Assembly (NCBI GenBank): GCA_006247105.1
Contig: VDLU01000026.1
Coordinates: 1 to 16,778, forward strand
Origin: Giardia muris
Taxonomy: Eukaryota; Fornicata; Diplomonadida; Hexamitidae
DNA length: 16,778 nt
Direction: 5' to 3'
This document shows positions 1-7,606 of the stretch, in pieces (position 1 is the first letter of the stretch; each line of letters starts with the position of its first letter). The position numbers and the translations under genes were made by a program. Below the pieces are notes generated by a model. That model saw only the letters and a program-made list of their open reading frames with translations. It had not been told where the DNA came from and did not search any database.

Positions 1-1250
1 GGGGCGTCCCCCGCCCGGATCGACCTGAAGCGAGATCAGACCCCCGTGGGTCGAAGGCCCGGGTACGGGGCCTACAGAAGGATACCAGATTTGGAACGGT
101 TACAGTGGATTTTGGATCCGGACTCGAGATCAAAAGACCGGAGGGGCGAGGGCGGGTCCGCGGGTCCCTCGAACGGGGGGTCGTACAGGGGTCCCCCGTG
201 GGCCCACGGCCGTCCCCCTGGGCACGGAACGGATCGGGGGTCCATGCCCTGGCCCGGGAGTCCACATGGGTCCTCACGGGGGCCTTCCCTCCAGGGGTCA
301 TTCGAGGTGTCCCGGGGGTCCCCTGGGTCCATGGGGCCCTTGAAGTCCTTCAAGATGAACGGGGACGGGGGGCCCGGTCCCTCACGGGGTGGGCCCTCAC
401 ACGGGGGGGACTCATGGCTCCATCGGGGACTGGGGTCCGACCCCCCCGCCCTCCTTCGAGGGATCCGGGTCATCGGACCATGTGGTCATATGGATGGGCC
501 TTCGGGGGGCCACGGTCCCCTCGGGGGTGGGTCATCGAATGGGATGGGGGACTATCTTCCCCCCTTCCATAGCCCGTGGGGTCCCCTCGAGTCCTCCATG
601 AACGGGGTCACATGGGGCCTTCAGAGGTCTCCTGGGCCCGGGCCGAACAGGGGATTCCCGTGGGGTCCGACTCCCCCTTGAATCTCTGGGGGTCTCGAGC
701 GGGGACCCAGATCCACGCCCCACAGGTCCATGGACCTTCATGGGTGGGGGGTGGTCCATCATACGGATGGGGGTTCCTTCGGTCGGGGGTCCGTCCGGTC
801 CTCACGGGACAGGATCCAGGGGGCCTTCACGTCCCCTCATACGGGCCACATGGACCGGGTCATCAGGGGGATCCGGGTCATCATATGGGGCCCGGGCCTC
901 ATATCCATGGACGGGGACTCCCCCACGGGGCGGGCCCCCTTCATCGATCGGGTCCCTCACGGATCCTTCAGAGGGTGAAGATCGGACACGGGCTATCATG
1001 GGACTTTCAGGCCCCCACGGGTCATCGGACGGACGATCGAACGGGCCCCCGAGGGCACGAGTAGAGGTAGTGGGTCCATGGGGCCCGGGACGACGCTCAT
1101 CATTCCAGACGGGAGGGAACCCTTCCCGCTTTCTCCTTCATTCAAGTTTAGGACCGGAGGGGCGCCGAAGCGACGGGCCCCCTCAGAGGGGGACCGAAGG
1201 GGCGGCCCGAAGGGCGAGGCCACTGTGGGCACCGGCCACTGACTGGGCGT
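1..1250. other. Intergenic spacer, degenerate G/C-run block, unit 1
   Basis: No gene is supported here. The sequence is a patchwork of short recurring words such as GGGTCC, CTCACGGG, GGTCCATGG, GATCCGGGTCATC and CATAYGGATGGG, separated by G or C runs. GATCCGGGTCATC, for example, occurs near 461 and again near 869. This suggests an old, decayed set of short duplications. Open frames of 200-300 codons exist on both strands but reflect Gly/Pro/Ser/Arg-rich translation of G and C runs. They change frame between units 1 and 2, so I do not call them genes. Confidence 0.85.
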
Positions 1251-1255
1251 GTCTG

Positions 1256-1689
1256 CGTCCCCGGGCGGCCCGCGTCTCCGTGTCCCTCGCATCTCTCGCA
1301 TCTCCCGCGTCTCTCATCACCTCTCATCACTTATTATCGTCCCTTATCGTGTCTCGTGTCCCTTATCGTCTCTTATCATCTCTTATCGTCCCCCGTCATC
1401 TCTCATCGCTCTCATCGCGTCCCCAGCCCCCCCACTCCTCTCGTGGATCCCCCTGGCCCCTCTCATGCCCCCCCATGGATCCTCATGCCCTCTCATGCCA
1501 TCTCATGGCCCCCCATGCCCCCCTGACTCCTCTTGAATCACCTCGTGGCCCCCCCTCTCAGGCCTCCCCCCTTCCTCCCTCAGCCCTCCCCACGCCTGCA
1601 CACACTCCCCCCCATCCCTCTACCACGTCGGGGAGCCCTCTCCCACATCCGTCTGACTCGTCCCCCCAACCCCCAGGTCTCCAGATCCT
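1256..1689. other. Pyrimidine-rich spacer block, unit 1
   Basis: About 430 bases in which the + strand is overwhelmingly C and T, with only sparse purines. This contrasts with the mixed G and C runs before it. The first third is an ordered 9-10 bp array (1286-1419). The middle has a CTCATGCC-type short repeat (about 1461-1530), and the rest is C-run-rich. No gene is supported. Such strand asymmetry can favour triplex or R-loop structures and can pause polymerases; any role here is inference. Confidence 0.8.
1286..1419 (+). repeat. Degenerate 9-10 bp pyrimidine minisatellite, unit 1
   Basis: Around 14 consecutive degenerate copies of a motif near CTYATCGTCT can be cut without gaps. Examples in order are CTCGCATCT twice, CTCATCACCT, CTCATCACTT, ATTATCGTCC, CTTATCGTGT, CTTATCGTCT, CTTATCATCT, CTTATCGTCC, and CTCATCGCT then CTCATCGCG. 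Mean period is about 9.6 bp. The array is preserved at the same length in all three units. Confidence 0.75.
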
Positions 1690-1721
1690 CCTGGATTAAT
1701 ATTTACTAATGAAAATCCAGG
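1690..1721. promoter_or_regulatory. AT-rich island in a perfect inverted repeat, unit 1
   Basis: The arms CCTGGATT (1690-1697) and AATCCAGG (1714-1721) are exact reverse complements, with a 16-base AT-rich loop between them. It is the clearest AT-rich island in an otherwise strongly GC-rich spacer. Giardia promoters are known to be short and AT-rich, so a spacer promoter or start site is possible; a replication origin or protein-binding site is equally open. An alternative pairing exists because TCCAG just upstream (about 1680-1684) can also pair with CTGGA. Confidence 0.45.
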
Positions 1722-2052
1722 GGAATCCCGGACAATAGAGGGTTCGATCCATCATCTCGTCCCATGGGACTCCCGTCCCCCCTGCACCCTTTCGACGGTG
1801 TTACGTGACTGTGCACGCAGTGGGAGGGCCGTGGGGGTCGTGGGGATGGCAGGAGACTTGCATGGGGTCATCCTTGGGGACGGGTCGAGAGGGATGGAGG
1901 GGCCACCTAAGGGCCTTGTGGGGGCCTATGAGCGATCTTTGGGGGGTCGGGAGGCTCCCGGGACGCTCCTGGGCCGGGGACGGGTCGAGGCCTGGTGGGC
2001 CATTTTTTGAAACTCGACTTCGGACACCAACTTACACCTAAAATCGAGCAGA
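1722..2052. other. Single-copy spacer between AT island and first 43 bp motif, unit 1
   Basis: No gene and no clear internal repeat. The block includes a GGTTCGATCC word at 1741 that resembles a Pol III B box, but no tRNA fold can be built around it. It ends with a lower-GC stretch (about 2004-2052) leading into the first promoter-like motif. The sequence is nearly identical in unit 2 (about 9337-9666). Confidence 0.7.
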
Positions 2053-2095
2053 AAGTGCACGAAAGATGGAGGCCGACTTTCGGCTACTATAGGGG
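2053..2095 (+). promoter_or_regulatory. 43 bp promoter-like spacer motif, copy 1 of 3, unit 1
   Basis: The copy runs from AAGTGCACGAAAG through ATGGAGGCCGACTTTCGGC to TACTATAGGGG. It contains a small perfect hairpin, GCCGA-CTT-TCGGC, followed by TACTATAGGGG. The same element occurs at 2190-2232 and at 2843-2884, the last copy lying just upstream of the SSU gene. Duplicated Pol I promoters within spacers are known in several eukaryotes, and the TATAGGGG end resembles the plant Pol I start consensus. The promoter role is inference. Confidence 0.5.
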
Positions 2096-2189
2096 AAGGA
2101 GGAAGGCCGGGCCCCGGGGGACGGGGGACGAAGTGCTGCCGCGGGGCGGGGAGGAGAAGGATCGGAGGGGTCACCTGGGGACCCTCAAT

Positions 2190-2232
2190 AAGTGGACGAA
2201 AGGTGGAGGCCGACTTTCCGCTACTGTAGGGG
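2190..2232 (+). promoter_or_regulatory. 43 bp promoter-like spacer motif, copy 2 of 3, unit 1
   Basis: This copy matches copy 1 at most positions, but the hairpin has one mismatch (GCCGA-CTT-TCCGC) and the end reads TACTGTAGGGG. Its upstream flank, from ACGAAGTGCTG at 2128 through CTCAATAAGTGG, resembles the flank of copy 3 (from 2771), so copies 2 and 3 derive from a longer duplication of about 105-114 bp. Confidence 0.5.
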
Positions 2233-2280
2233 CCAGGAGGCCGGGGCCCGGGGGCCCGAAGGGGCGAGGCCGGCCGAGGG

Positions 2281-2708
2281 CCCGCCCCCCCTCAAATCGG
2301 ACGGGGGGAGGGGCGAGAGGCCCCCAAATCGGACGGGGAGGAGGGCTCCAGGGCCCGCCCCCCCTCAAATCGAACGGGGGGAGGGGCGAGAGGCCCCCAA
2401 ATCGGACGGGGAGGAGGGCTCCAGGGCCCGCCCCCCCTCAAATCGAACGGGGGGAGGGGCGAGAGGCCCCCAAATCGGACGGGGAGGAGGGCTCCAGGGC
2501 CCGCCCCCCCTCAAATCGAACGGGGGGAGGGGCGAGAGGCCCCCAAATCGGACGGGGAGGAGGGCTCCAGGGCCCGCCCCCCCTCAAATCGAACGGGGGA
2601 GGGGCGAGAGGCCCCCAAATCGGACGGGGAGGAGGGCTCCAGGGCCCGCCCCCCCTCAAATCGAACGGGGGGAGGGGCGAGAGGCCCCCAAATCGGACGG
2701 GGAGGAGG
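2281..2708 (+). repeat. 73 bp tandem array, 6 copies, unit 1
   Basis: Copies begin at 2281, 2354, 2427, 2500, 2573 and 2645, each opening with CCCGCCCCCC. The period is 73 bp, except 72 for the fifth, and the sixth copy is cut short at GGAGGAGG. Each copy is itself a diverged dimer, with CAAATCGRACGGGG occurring twice per copy. Copies are almost identical, differing mainly by run length and one G/A change (the first copy has TCGGACG where later copies have TCGAACG), which points to recent homogenisation. Roles such as an enhancer or fork barrier are possible but not shown. Confidence 0.95.
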
Positions 2709-2842
2709 CCCCCTCCGAACGGCCCCCTCCCCCCTCGGTCTTCCTCCCTCCCCCCCTCGCCCGGTCCTGAACGAAGTGCCGTCGCAGGGAGGGGAGTGAG
2801 CTGGGGAAGAAGGACCACAACCCCCACCTAGAGACCTTCAAT
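2709..2842. other. Spacer between array and promoter-proximal motif, unit 1
   Basis: This is a short C-rich stretch followed by a segment from 2771 that is a diverged duplicate of 2128-2189. Shared words are ACGAAGTGC near the start and TTCAATAAGTGG or CTCAATAAGTGG at the end. No gene is seen. Confidence 0.6.
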
Positions 2843-2884
2843 AAGTGGCCCAAAGATGGAGGCCGATTTTCGGCTACTATAGGG
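2843..2884 (+). promoter_or_regulatory. Gene-proximal promoter-like motif, copy 3 of 3, unit 1
   Basis: This copy lies 115 bp upstream of the SSU 5' end, so it is the best candidate for the pre-rRNA promoter or start site. It retains the perfect hairpin, GCCGA-TTT-TCGGC, where the loop differs from copy 1 but the stem does not. It then reads TACTATAGGG. The sequence shows the conserved element and its position; that Pol I starts here is inference. Confidence 0.55.
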
Positions 2885-2999
2885 AAGGCACGACGAGGCC
2901 GGACCGGGACGAGAAGACCCACCCGACGACGAGTGTGGATCGTACGACGAGAGGACGGAAGGGCCGGCCCACAACGGACGGATCGACCGATCGACAGAC
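2885..2999 (+). other. Presumed 5' external transcribed spacer, unit 1
   Basis: These are the 115 bases between the gene-proximal motif and the SSU 5' end. The segment has GACGA-type words and a GATCGACCGATCGAC stretch near the end. If transcription starts at the TATAGGG of copy 3, this is the whole 5' leader of the pre-rRNA. The sequence is the same in unit 2. Confidence 0.45.
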
Positions 3000-4428
3000 C
3001 ATCCGGTTGATCCTGCCGGAGTACTACGCTACCCCCAAGGACAAAAGCCATGCAAGCGGACACGAGGTATGAAGTGGCGGACGGCTCGGTACAACGGTAC
3101 GAGTCTGACCGGGGGTGAAGGCTAGACGGATACCGCTGGCAACCCAGCGCCAAGACGAGTGCTCAAGAGCGGGGAAGGAAAGCACGCGATGGAGCGAATG
3201 CCCGGATGAGGTTCCGAGGTATTACCTAGTCGGTAGAGTAGTGGTCTACGGAGGGGATGATGCCTGGCGGAGGATCAGGGTTTGACTCCGGAGAACGGGC
3301 CTGAGAGACGGCCCGTACATCCAAGGACGGCAGCAGGCGCGGAACTTGCCCAATGCGTGAAGGCGTGAGGCAGCAACGGGGGATCCCATGAAATGGGAAG
3401 ACTGGGGGGTAGATGACCCCAGCACAAGTCGAGGGAAAGGTCTGGTGCCAGCAGCCGCGGTAATTCCAGCTCGGCAGGCGTCGTACGGCGCTGTTGCAGT
3501 TAAAACGTCCGGAGTCGAGACGTCCAGCCGGGAGGAAAGAGGAGCGCTTAAGGCGGGAGTGAGTACGAGAAAGCCCGGGACGGACATGAAGGTGAATGGG
3601 TAAGGGCATGTGTATTGGTGGGGGACGGGTGAAATAGGATGATCCGACCAAGACAGACAAAGGCGTAGGCACTTGCCAAGACCATATCAGTCGAACCAGG
3701 ACGAAGCCCGGGGGCGAGAAGGCGATTAGACACCACCGTATTCCCGGGCGTAAACGATGCCACCGAGAGACTGGCCAGGTCGTCAGGATCGAAGGGAAAC
3801 CGATCAGGGTACGGGCTCTGGGGGGAGTATGGCCGCAAGGCTGGAACTTGAAGGCATTGACGGAGGGGTACCACCAGACGTGGAGTCTGCGGCTCAATTT
3901 GACTCAACGCGAACACCTTACCAGGCCCAGACGTACGGAGGATCGACGGTTGAGAGGACCTTCGTGATCGTACGAGTGGTGGTGCATGGCCGTTCACAGC
4001 CCGTGGCTTGAGCCGTCTGCTTGACTGCGACAACGAGCGAGACCCTAACCTGGATGGGACCGCCAATGGTGAATTGGAGGAAGGTGGGGCGATAACAGGT
4101 CTGTGATGCCCTTAGACGCCCTGGGCTGCACGCGTACTACACTGTGGGGATGAAACCACGTCGAGTTGTGAAGCTTGATGAGATCAAACCCCCACGTGGT
4201 TGGGATCGTGGACTGGAACGTCCTCGTGAACCTGGAATGTCTAGTAGGCGTAGGTCATCAATCTACGCCGGATACGTCCCTGCCCCTTGTACACACCGCC
4301 CGTCGCTCCTACCGACTGGGTCTTCTGGCGAGCTCCTGGGAGGGATGAACCGAACAGGGACGAACCGCGAGGCTTGGAGGAAGGAGAAGTCGTAACAAGG
4401 TATCCGTAGGTGAACCTGCGGATGGATC
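3000..4428 (+). rRNA. SSU rRNA: Small subunit (16S-like/18S) rRNA, unit 1
   Basis: This is the RNA core of the small ribosomal subunit. The 5' end is set by ATCCGGTTGATCCTGCCGG, the standard eukaryotic SSU start. Internal signatures are GTGCCAGCAGCCGCGGTAA (about 3445, the 530 loop), GGCATTGACGGAGGG (about 3852), CTTGTACACACCGCCCGTC (about 4286, decoding site) and AAGTCGTAACAAGG followed by GTGAACCTGCGGATGG at the 3' end. At about 1.43 kb it is far shorter than the usual 1.8 kb eukaryotic gene, as known for Giardia. The exact 3' end is uncertain by a few bases. The offset to the second copy is constant at 7464, so there are no net indels. No intron is present. Confidence 0.98.
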
Positions 4429-4464
4429 CATCGAGAGGGAAGGTACGAGGATGAAGGCAATGAG
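4429..4464 (+). other. ITS1, unit 1
   Basis: This is the internal transcribed spacer between SSU and 5.8S, only about 35 bases long by the boundaries used here. Such minimal spacers fit Giardia and are much shorter than in most eukaryotes. Both ends are estimates. Confidence 0.75.
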
Positions 4465-4590
4465 ATGACGCGACCCGGTGGATGCCTTGGCTCGGGGGAC
4501 GATGAAGGACGTGGCTGACGACGATACTCGATGTGGTCCAAGCACGTGACATCGATCTTCGAATGGATCATCGGGGTGGTGGGGTGATCT
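4465..4590 (+). rRNA. 5.8S rRNA: 5.8S rRNA, unit 1
   Basis: This RNA belongs to the large subunit and base-pairs with the LSU 5' end. It is recognised by CGGTGGATGCCTTGGCTC near its start, GATGAAGGACGTGGC in the middle, and GACATCGATCTTCGAA, which match the conserved 5.8S core. Its 3' part, ATCGGGGTGG (4570-4579), pairs over 10 bases with CCACTCCGAT (4646-4655) at the LSU start with one G-U pair, as expected for the 5.8S/LSU interaction helix. It is shorter than the usual 155-160 nt. Ends are accurate to about 10 bases. Confidence 0.93.
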
Positions 4591-4636
4591 ACGAACTGGG
4601 TTGTTCGAGGGGTTGAACGATGGGGAATGAGATGAG
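4591..4636 (+). other. ITS2, unit 1
   Basis: This is a short spacer of about 45 bases between the two strands of the 5.8S/LSU pairing. It has no coding potential. Boundaries are estimated from the helix formed by 4570-4579 with 4646-4655. Confidence 0.65.
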
Positions 4637-6368
4637 GATCCCCCCCCACTCCGATGAAGATGACGGGTGGAACTTAAGCATATCAGTACGCCCAGGAGAA
4701 GACACCAACCGGGATTCCTTGATTAGCGGCGAGCGATCCAGGAGTAGTCCGACCTCGAAGCGATGAGCGTTGTGAGGACTGGGGGGATGTCCTAAACCCG
4801 AAGATGGGTTGAAACCCACACCAAGGAGGGTGCCAGTCCCGTAGGGATGGACACAACCCCAACGACGAGTACCTCTGCTTGAGAGTGTAGAGGGAAGAGG
4901 AGGTGGTACCCTTCTAAGGCTAAATACCGCCCCGAGACCGATAGAGGACCAAGTAGTGCGAACGAAAGGTGAGAAGGATGCCGACCCAGGCACGTCAAAA
5001 GACCCTGAACCCGGGAGGCGACTCCCGACCTGTCGATGATCGATTGGTCGGGCCCGTCTCGAAACACGGACCGAGGAGTTAGGACCGATCGCGAGTCATG
5101 TGGCAAAGGGAAGTCAAGACTTCAAGGGGCCCCTTACAAGGGCAGAGCGATCGGTCCTAGACCCGAAAGGTGGTGATCTACACTTGACCAGGGTGAAGCC
5201 AGACGAAAGCCTGGTGGAGGCCCATCCCGGTGCTGACGTGCAAATCGCTCGGTCGAGTTGAGTGTAGGGGCGAAAGACTCATCGAACCACCTGGTAGCTG
5301 GTTACCTCCGAAATGTCTCCCAGGATAGCCGACATCATGAACAGCTGCCCTAGGTAAGGCCACGATCGGTGGGAGTAGGGAGGTCACTCCTTATCCACCC
5401 CTCGAACCATGAACAAGGGTGGAGCGGGGCCAACTTGTGTGGGCCCCCTCAACAGTGTTGATGTCGAGTGGGCCTCTCCTGGTAAGCAGGACGGGCAAGA
5501 CGGGATGAACCGACAGTCGGGGGAAGGTGTGGAAGTGTATGCTCGATCAAACGGTGTCCGTCGATCGTGACAGCTGGAAGGTGGCCTTAACAGTAGGAAG
5601 CCTCTAAGGAGTGTGTAACAACCCACCAGCCGAATCGAGGGGCCCGGAAAATGGAACACGCCGAAGCATACGATCGGAACCCGACCGAGATGTGTCTCGG
5701 GTAGGAGGTCGTCATGATCGAGTCGAAGCCATGGGGTGACACGTGGTGGATCGAGTCATGATTGCTGATCTCGGTAGTAGTAGCCATTACTCCATCTGGA
5801 GGCCTGACGTGGAGATGGGTTCCGTATCCCTGTCGATCAGATACGGGTGACACGATCCTAAGTCCGATGGTGTACGCCGTACCATGGGGTCATCCTCACA
5901 GGACGATAGGGCTGACCGGTTAACATCCCGGTGGTATGATGGGGTCTTGGTGACATCCTTTCACAACGGTACATGAACGAAGCACATGGTGGGAGTCATC
6001 CCGTCCTACCCCAGTCCCCCCATGGCCAGTAGTACTTCAGGTCGTGCATGGCCATGATGGATCACATGTCCCTTCGGTCATCCATGAAACCCGTTGTGTC
6101 CCCCCCCATCCTGATCGTACCACAACCGCAACAGGACTCCAAGGTGATCAGCCTCTAGGCGGGAGAGACCATGACTCAGGGAAGTCGGCAAACTAGCTCC
6201 GTAACCTCGGGAGAAGGAGTGGCTCTGATCGATCAGAACCGGCACGGACCGAGGGATCCCGACTGTCTACTAACAACATAGCGTCGTGCCAGTCGTCATG
6301 GATGCGTACACGACGTGATTTCTGCCCAGTGCCATGACCGTCACCATGAAGAGGTTCATCCAAGCCCT

Positions 6369-6420
<52 letters not shown>

Positions 6421-6865
6421 GGGTAATTTCCGACGTGCATGAATGGATCAACGAGGATCCCACTGTCCCAAGTCATGCCTCCGTGAACCTACAGACCCGG
6501 GAACGGGCGGGTGTTGGTCGGCGGGGCAAGAAGACCCTTTTGAGCTTGACTCCAATCCGATCCTGGGGGATGGGATCATCGGTGCAGCATACAGGGGAGG
6601 CCGCTTCCATGAGATACCCTGACGTTGTTCACCATCCCACTCACCGACTTACATCGGCACACGGTCGGATGGGGAGTTTGGCTGGGGCGGCGCGCCTGCT
6701 AGATCACACCGCAGGCGTCCTATGGTAAGCTCAGTGAGGTCGGAAACCTCACGTGGAGCATAAGGGCATAAGCTTACTTGACTAGTACCCCCTGTCCCGG
6801 TACTTGCCGTGAAAGCGTGGCCTAACGATCCTTCAACCGCTCCGGTAATCCGAGCGTGGAGGTGA

Positions 6866-6909
<44 letters not shown>

Positions 6910-6911
6910 CC

Positions 6912-6955
<44 letters not shown>

Positions 6956-7005
6956 CCGTCCGCATGCATCGGTGCGGAAGCGTCGGATTGTTCACCCGTC
7001 TAAGG

Positions 7006-7049
<44 letters not shown>

Positions 7050-7318
7050 TCCTACCGACCATCTCCATGCGTCCAGTACGTCGGGTCAGTACGAGAGGAA
7101 CACCCGTCGCGAGCCTCCGATCTCCCGGTTGTTTGACTTGACAGTGCCGGTCTGTCGCGCTCGGGGGACTAGCACTGAACGCCTCTAAGTGTCCATCCCA
7201 CCTACTCGCATGGGTTGAGGGGCTTCCCCTCGATTCGCCCGGGTTGACGACCCTTTTCTCCGACCTACTGTACGGCGTGGAGCTTCTTGCGACCGCCTGA
7301 GGTTTGGTTCGGGTTGGC
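4637..7318 (+). rRNA. LSU rRNA: Large subunit (23S-like/28S) rRNA, unit 1
   Basis: This is the RNA core of the large subunit, with the peptidyl-transferase centre. Signatures in order: GGAACTTAAGCATATCAG (about 4669); ACTATGACTCTCTTAAGGTAGC (about 6387); GTTACCACAGGGATAACTGG (about 6874); GATCCTTCGATGTCGGCTC (about 6931); TTTAGACCGTCGTGAGACAGG (about 7020); and the sarcin-ricin loop AGTACGAGAGGAAC (7088-7101). It ends after CTTCTTGCGACCGCCTGAGG, the counterpart of the usual 3' domain; the last 20 bases are uncertain. At about 2.68 kb it is short for a eukaryote, consistent with Giardia. The conserved sites where group I introns often insert are uninterrupted. Confidence 0.96.
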
Positions 7319-7606
7319 ATTCCCCCCGAGCCCCCGAGGGTCGAAGACCTGAGGGGGTGAGGGAAGGGCCGGAACAACCCCCCCGAGGGTCGTGAGACCC
7401 GAAGGGGGGGCCGGAAGCGAGGCCCCCCGCCCCGAGGAAGACCTGAAGGGGGGTGAGGGCATCCCCCGTCATACCAGGGGGGTGGGAAGGGCTCCCCTCC
7501 GGTCGTGGGACCAGGGGGGTGAGGGCCCCCGGTCGTAAGGGGGCATCCCCGAGGGGTGAGACTTGAGGCGCCGAGGGTCATACCAGGGGGGTGAGGGCCC
7601 CAAGGG
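7319..7606. other. Post-LSU G-rich spacer with small hairpins, unit 1
   Basis: A degenerate repetition of a module near GAGGGTC-loop-GACC-AGGGGGGTGAGGG. Three copies carry perfect small hairpins: GGTC-GAA-GACC (7339-7349), GGGTC-GTGA-GACCC (7387-7400) and GGTC-GTGG-GACC (7501-7512). GGGGGGTGAGGG-type G tracts recur and could form G-quadruplexes on the + strand. Position immediately after the LSU makes it a candidate 3' external spacer and termination zone. No gene is seen. Confidence 0.6.
7339..7512 (+). terminator. Candidate Pol I termination/3' processing zone, unit 1
   Basis: The three GGTC/GACC hairpins and intervening G tracts begin about 20 bases after the LSU. Eukaryotic Pol I terminators are usually repeated short elements downstream of the LSU, so position and repetition fit. 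No known terminator sequence is recognised, and the G-rich repeats could be simple slippage products. Confidence 0.3.

Larger units (their letters stand above)
1..7606 (+). repeat. rDNA tandem unit 1 (arbitrary start inside the spacer)
   Basis: This is the first head-to-tail ribosomal DNA unit. Position 1 aligns with 7607 and with 15066, giving periods of 7606 and 7459 bp. The unit start used here is simply where the window begins, inside the intergenic spacer a few hundred bases after the preceding LSU gene. All rRNA genes are on the + strand in the order SSU, 5.8S, LSU. The unit boundaries are read directly from the recurring sequence; no 5S or tRNA gene was seen inside it. Confidence 0.95.

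Noticed and set aside
1741..1750. GGTTCGATCC resembling a Pol III B box or tRNA T loop
   Set aside because: The flanking bases do not form a T stem, and no A box or tRNA fold is found around it.
2084..2095. TACTATAGGG as a phage-type polymerase promoter
   Set aside because: Only the last bases match; the upstream part of the phage consensus is absent, and the context is eukaryotic rDNA.
1995..2831. Repetitive 278-codon frame through the 73 bp array
   Set aside because: Its periodicity comes from the DNA repeat. Since 73 is not divisible by 3, each repeat is read in a different frame, unlike a true repeat protein.
2656..3153. 165-codon antisense frame across array, leader and SSU start
   Set aside because: It spans a tandem repeat, the presumed leader and an rRNA gene, with no protein-like features.
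3226..3897. 223-codon antisense frame inside the SSU gene
   Set aside because: It lies fully within conserved rRNA and is kept identical only because the SSU itself is identical in both units.
6387..6412. Possible group I intron or homing site in the LSU (CTCTCTTAAGGTAGC)
   Set aside because: The conserved target is present, but the rRNA sequence runs through it without an insertion.
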